Assembly (NCBI GenBank): GCA_040954595.2
Contig: CM082582.2
Coordinates: forward strand, 5,146,001-5,210,000
Direction: 5' to 3'
DNA length: 64,000 nucleotides
Origin: Balanoglossus misakiensis
Taxonomy: Eukaryota > Hemichordata
Below the pieces are notes generated by a model. The model was given only the letters and a program-made list of their open reading frames with translations. It made no database searches and was not told the DNA's origin. Positions 61,266 to 64,000 of the stretch are shown here, in pieces. The stretch's first letter is position 1, and every line of letters begins with the position of its first letter. Position numbers and translations under genes: made by a program.

Positions 61266-62307
61266 GAATGGCGATACCGGTGACTTCCAATTACTCGACG
61301 TGGCGTGAACGAGTAACCTAAGGGGTCTTTGTTAAGAGACCTGAACGACAAACGCACGTAAAAGCGTTTGACCTCGCCCATCCCTCTCCCATTAAACTAA
61401 GGTTTAGAATGGCAAAAAATGCAACAAATATTCAAAAGTTGTGATGTTACTGACCATAAATACTGTAGAAGAATTGCGTTCTTCCAGAGATGTCCGTGTC
61501 ATGCTTTCATTATGGGTCAGAGCACGTGAAAACGTTGCACCAAAACGGACCAATCTCTCCTCCTCAACAAAAGAATTTCGTTTACCATGCGTCTGTTTTT
61601 TTAATGCATGGCCCCTCGCTAGGATGTGACAAGTGCCAAATTTATGATGAGAAGGGAACGCCTTCTATGGATCACAGAACAGCTAGTTTTCGAGTTGGAA
61701 TAGAGCTGGGTCAACAATTTGAATATAGTTATAGTACCAAGGAATGATTTCAACTTGATTACTTTATATAGATCTGACGATCTGTCACAATTTTCTGTTT
61801 ATAGTCAAGTAGTGACACGTTCCGTGAAAAACCCTAAAGAGGTCTGCGCGTCCACTTCTGCCCTTATCTAGGGGGTGTTTCCCTTTTGGGTCACCATGGG
61901 CCGTGACGAGCACCATAATTCTTTCTGTGCGAATATTTGTATGGCCTGCCGCTAAAGGTCAAGCTGACACTCGCTATTCAGCGACAGTTTGCTGTGTCAT
62001 TTGATATTTATTGCGGTGAAAGAAACATGGAATTTCATCAACGACAAAGGATCATGAATTATTATTCCTCAAATGTGATTCTTGTAAATAAAAATACATG
62101 CAATCATTTAGGTGTTATCATGGTATTCGTTGCAGTTCTAAACTTGTCAAAGAACACTACGCAAAGGGCTTGTTTTAGATGTACTTTGTATTATCACATA
62201 CATAGCTCCGCATATTACCATGATATGACGTCAGAAGTAGGGTACTACGGACCAAGCGTTTAATATTGATTACACCACATTTCAATATCTCAACAGGACA
62301 ATAAAAT

Positions 62308-63755
62308 ATGGATGACACGGAAAGTAAAGGCTATTCTTCATCTATGTACAAATCGTCGCCGGATGCTGATGTTGAAAAAGGAAGATCAGTCAACATAGGG
62401 AAATTCATATCAGCGCCAGTGCTTATTTCCTCATCATTCCGAATGGAGAGCGCTCCGGGACTTTTATCTTTGAAGAAAGGAAAACCACCAGGTAATTTTA
62501 GATACTGTGGGATATTGGCTTGATGTCCTTTGGCATGGTAGGGCTGTTGCTGACCAGTTTTGCCAATTTTAAGAGAAGAAAACCAAGGAAATCTTCATGT
62601 GAATTCTGTGAAACATCAGATCATACTCAGCTGCTTTTTTCTTGAAGTAATGAACTACTCGTTGAAAGAGTTGATCGTAAACAGACGAAATTAAGCATTC
62701 AAAATTGAAAACGAAAAGTACACCACCTATATACACCATCATACATGTACATGTACAAATCCACATCTAATAAGTTAGTTCGAACATGCCATCTGTAAAT
62801 TTCTATTTATGAGCGAGTTTCTGGTTTTCTTTTCTCGCAAGTGCCCGAAAAACCCGTCCGTCTGAAAAACCTTTCTCTGGCACACCAATCAAAACGATCA
62901 TTAAGACCAAACACGCGACGAAAGACAGAGCGAGAAGATTGGACTATCACCATGTTCCCAGGAAAGGAAGAAGACGAAGAAAATCAAGCGAGAAATATCT
63001 TCCGTGCGCCAAAAGGAAGTTCGCACAATAGTTCTGGATCTGAAATGGACTCTAGTATAAAGTAAACACTTATTAAAGTCTCGGTTTTCGTGCCTTTCTA
63101 GTCACTACTTCCTTAGTTTGGTATTTGGCAAACATCATATCAGCTTTATACAGGTTATATGTAGGTTTTATTTCGGCTTTATTAGGGATGATCTACATGT
63201 AAATTAGAGTGTACGGTATGTGTGATATGGTTCTCGGCAACATTTGTAGGAGTGGTTTCATTTTCGAAACTTCCTAGGTGGATGGTTGTCATTAAATTGT
63301 GACATGTATACCCTGTAACTACCCTACTGACAAGTTCTGTTAATTACAGTACAACAGGAACGTTCATGGGAGATGGATTATTCTGTGACAGCGCGACAGG
63401 AAACTCAGCAGAACAATCTGAAAGTGATTCTAAGACAGAGCTTGAGCGCATGAAAGATGAGGCGATCTATGAAAACGTGTCAGTCAACCCAGGAGAGAGC
63501 TCAGAAATCGAATCAAAGTCAGACGCCGTGGCCGACAAAAACGATTTCATCGATGACGATGTAATCTATGACGAAGTGTTCGATATCGACTCGGATCAGG
63601 TGACAAGCACACTTACAACAATGGCTTATGAGAATGGTGACTCAACTGACGACGAACCCATCGGTGGCCCTGAAGATTTTCCAGACGAATCTGGCAGTTC
63701 AGAAGATGAAAAGCCACGAACTCCAAAACCTCGCTACAATGTCCAACCCATCGTG
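62308..63755 (+). CDS. Acidic, tyrosine-motif protein of unknown family, 5' three exons (runs out of the window)
   Basis: Coding exons are 62308-62491, 62842-63061 and 63350-63755, with gt/ag borders (ccag/gtaatt, gcaag/TGCCC, ataaa/gtaaac, tacag/TACAA, atcgtg/gtaagt) and phases that join without stops, giving 270 codons so far. The ATG (MDDTESKGYSSSMYKSS) probably follows a 5' UTR acceptor at 62296. Residues 1-135 are basic and serine-rich (LKKGKPP, SKRSLRPNTRRKTE). The third exon is strongly acidic and carries tyrosine motifs in acidic context: DEAIYENV, DDDVIYDEVF and MAYENG, then KPRTPKPRYNVQPIV. Paired Y-E-N-V and Y-D-E-V motifs are typical SH2-binding candidates in adaptors or Rho exchange factors, so an intracellular signalling scaffold is likely. 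Naming it would be a guess. Domains would lie in exons beyond 64000. Confidence 0.7.
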
Positions 63756-64000
63756 GTAAGTGGCAGATATAACACATACCTTCTCAGACAATATCCTCTG
63801 GTCTTCTTGACTCAAGCCCTAGATTCTGTCCTCCTGTTCTAGGGCCTCTCTCAAGCCTGTGTTTTTGAGGGTGTCGTATTTTAATGTAGTCGGAAAGTTC
63901 TATTTTCATTCAACCAGGGACATTACCTTTTTCAATCATCTATTTAACACCAATATAACAACAACACATACATGGGCTATGTAGTATGACTGTACATTTA
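63756..64000 (+). other. Intron start of the last gene
   Basis: Follows the gtaagt donor at 63756. No further exon is seen before the window ends. Confidence 0.7.

Larger units (their letters stand above)
58064..62296. other. Gene-poor region with foldback elements
   Basis: No supported exon. It contains a G-run at about 58329-58341, the cloverleaf-like foldback at 59264-59335, the palindrome at 60080-60105, the hairpin at 60659-60701 and the 64-bp-arm foldback at 61002-61265. Open frames such as those at 58278-58550 and 61937-62263 have no family match. Confidence 0.5.

Overview
The window is nuclear DNA of an intron-rich invertebrate animal. It has AT-rich non-coding DNA, many short exons with consensus gt/ag borders, scattered ACATGTAC motifs, poly-G/poly-C runs and several small foldback transposon-like elements. 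Protein similarity to human KATNB1, AKTIP, TK2 and the UPF0598 family, together with these features, fits an invertebrate deuterostome (hemichordate, amphioxus or echinoderm grade). A lophotrochozoan cannot be excluded from sequence alone. All exon models below were built by eye from splice sites, reading phase and remembered family sequence; no alignment or search was run.

Layout, left to right. (1) 1-20.4 kb: the 3' part of an unrecognised plus-strand gene. A probable internal exon lies at 10722-10796, the terminal coding exon at 17733-17789, and a long 3' UTR runs to poly(A) signals near 20.2-20.4 kb. The first 10.7 kb shows no exon I can defend. (2) 23721-32833, minus: a complete 16-coding-exon katanin p80 gene (KATNB1), 661 codons. 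(3) 33415-34627, plus: a complete three-exon UPF0598 gene (human C8orf82 homolog), divergent from KATNB1 with 581 bp between the start codons. (4) 37204-44449 coding, minus, with a non-coding 5' exon near 47.3 kb: a complete AKTIP/FTS gene, whose 3' end meets that of the UPF0598 gene tail to tail. (5) 49318-51975, minus: a complete six-exon mitochondrial-type deoxynucleoside kinase (TK2), 260 aa. (6) 52.9-55.5 kb: two tandem copies of a two-exon coiled-coil gene, both minus, with no family I recognise. (7) 56-61.3 kb: repeats, a 932-bp element with 23-bp terminal inverted repeats, a tRNA-shaped foldback and two strong palindromic structures. (8) 62308-63755 and beyond, plus: the first three coding exons of an acidic, tyrosine-motif-rich protein that runs out of the window.

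The recognised genes are independent housekeeping genes: microtubule severing (KATNB1), vesicle/dynein adaptor complex (AKTIP), mitochondrial nucleotide salvage (TK2) and a small probably mitochondrial protein (UPF0598). KATNB1, AKTIP and TK2 all lie on human chromosome 16q, so the window probably preserves an old animal linkage group. The least explained items are the tandem coiled-coil pair with an internal duplication, the cloverleaf-like foldback at 59264-59335, and the TTAA-flanked palindromic element found in four places.
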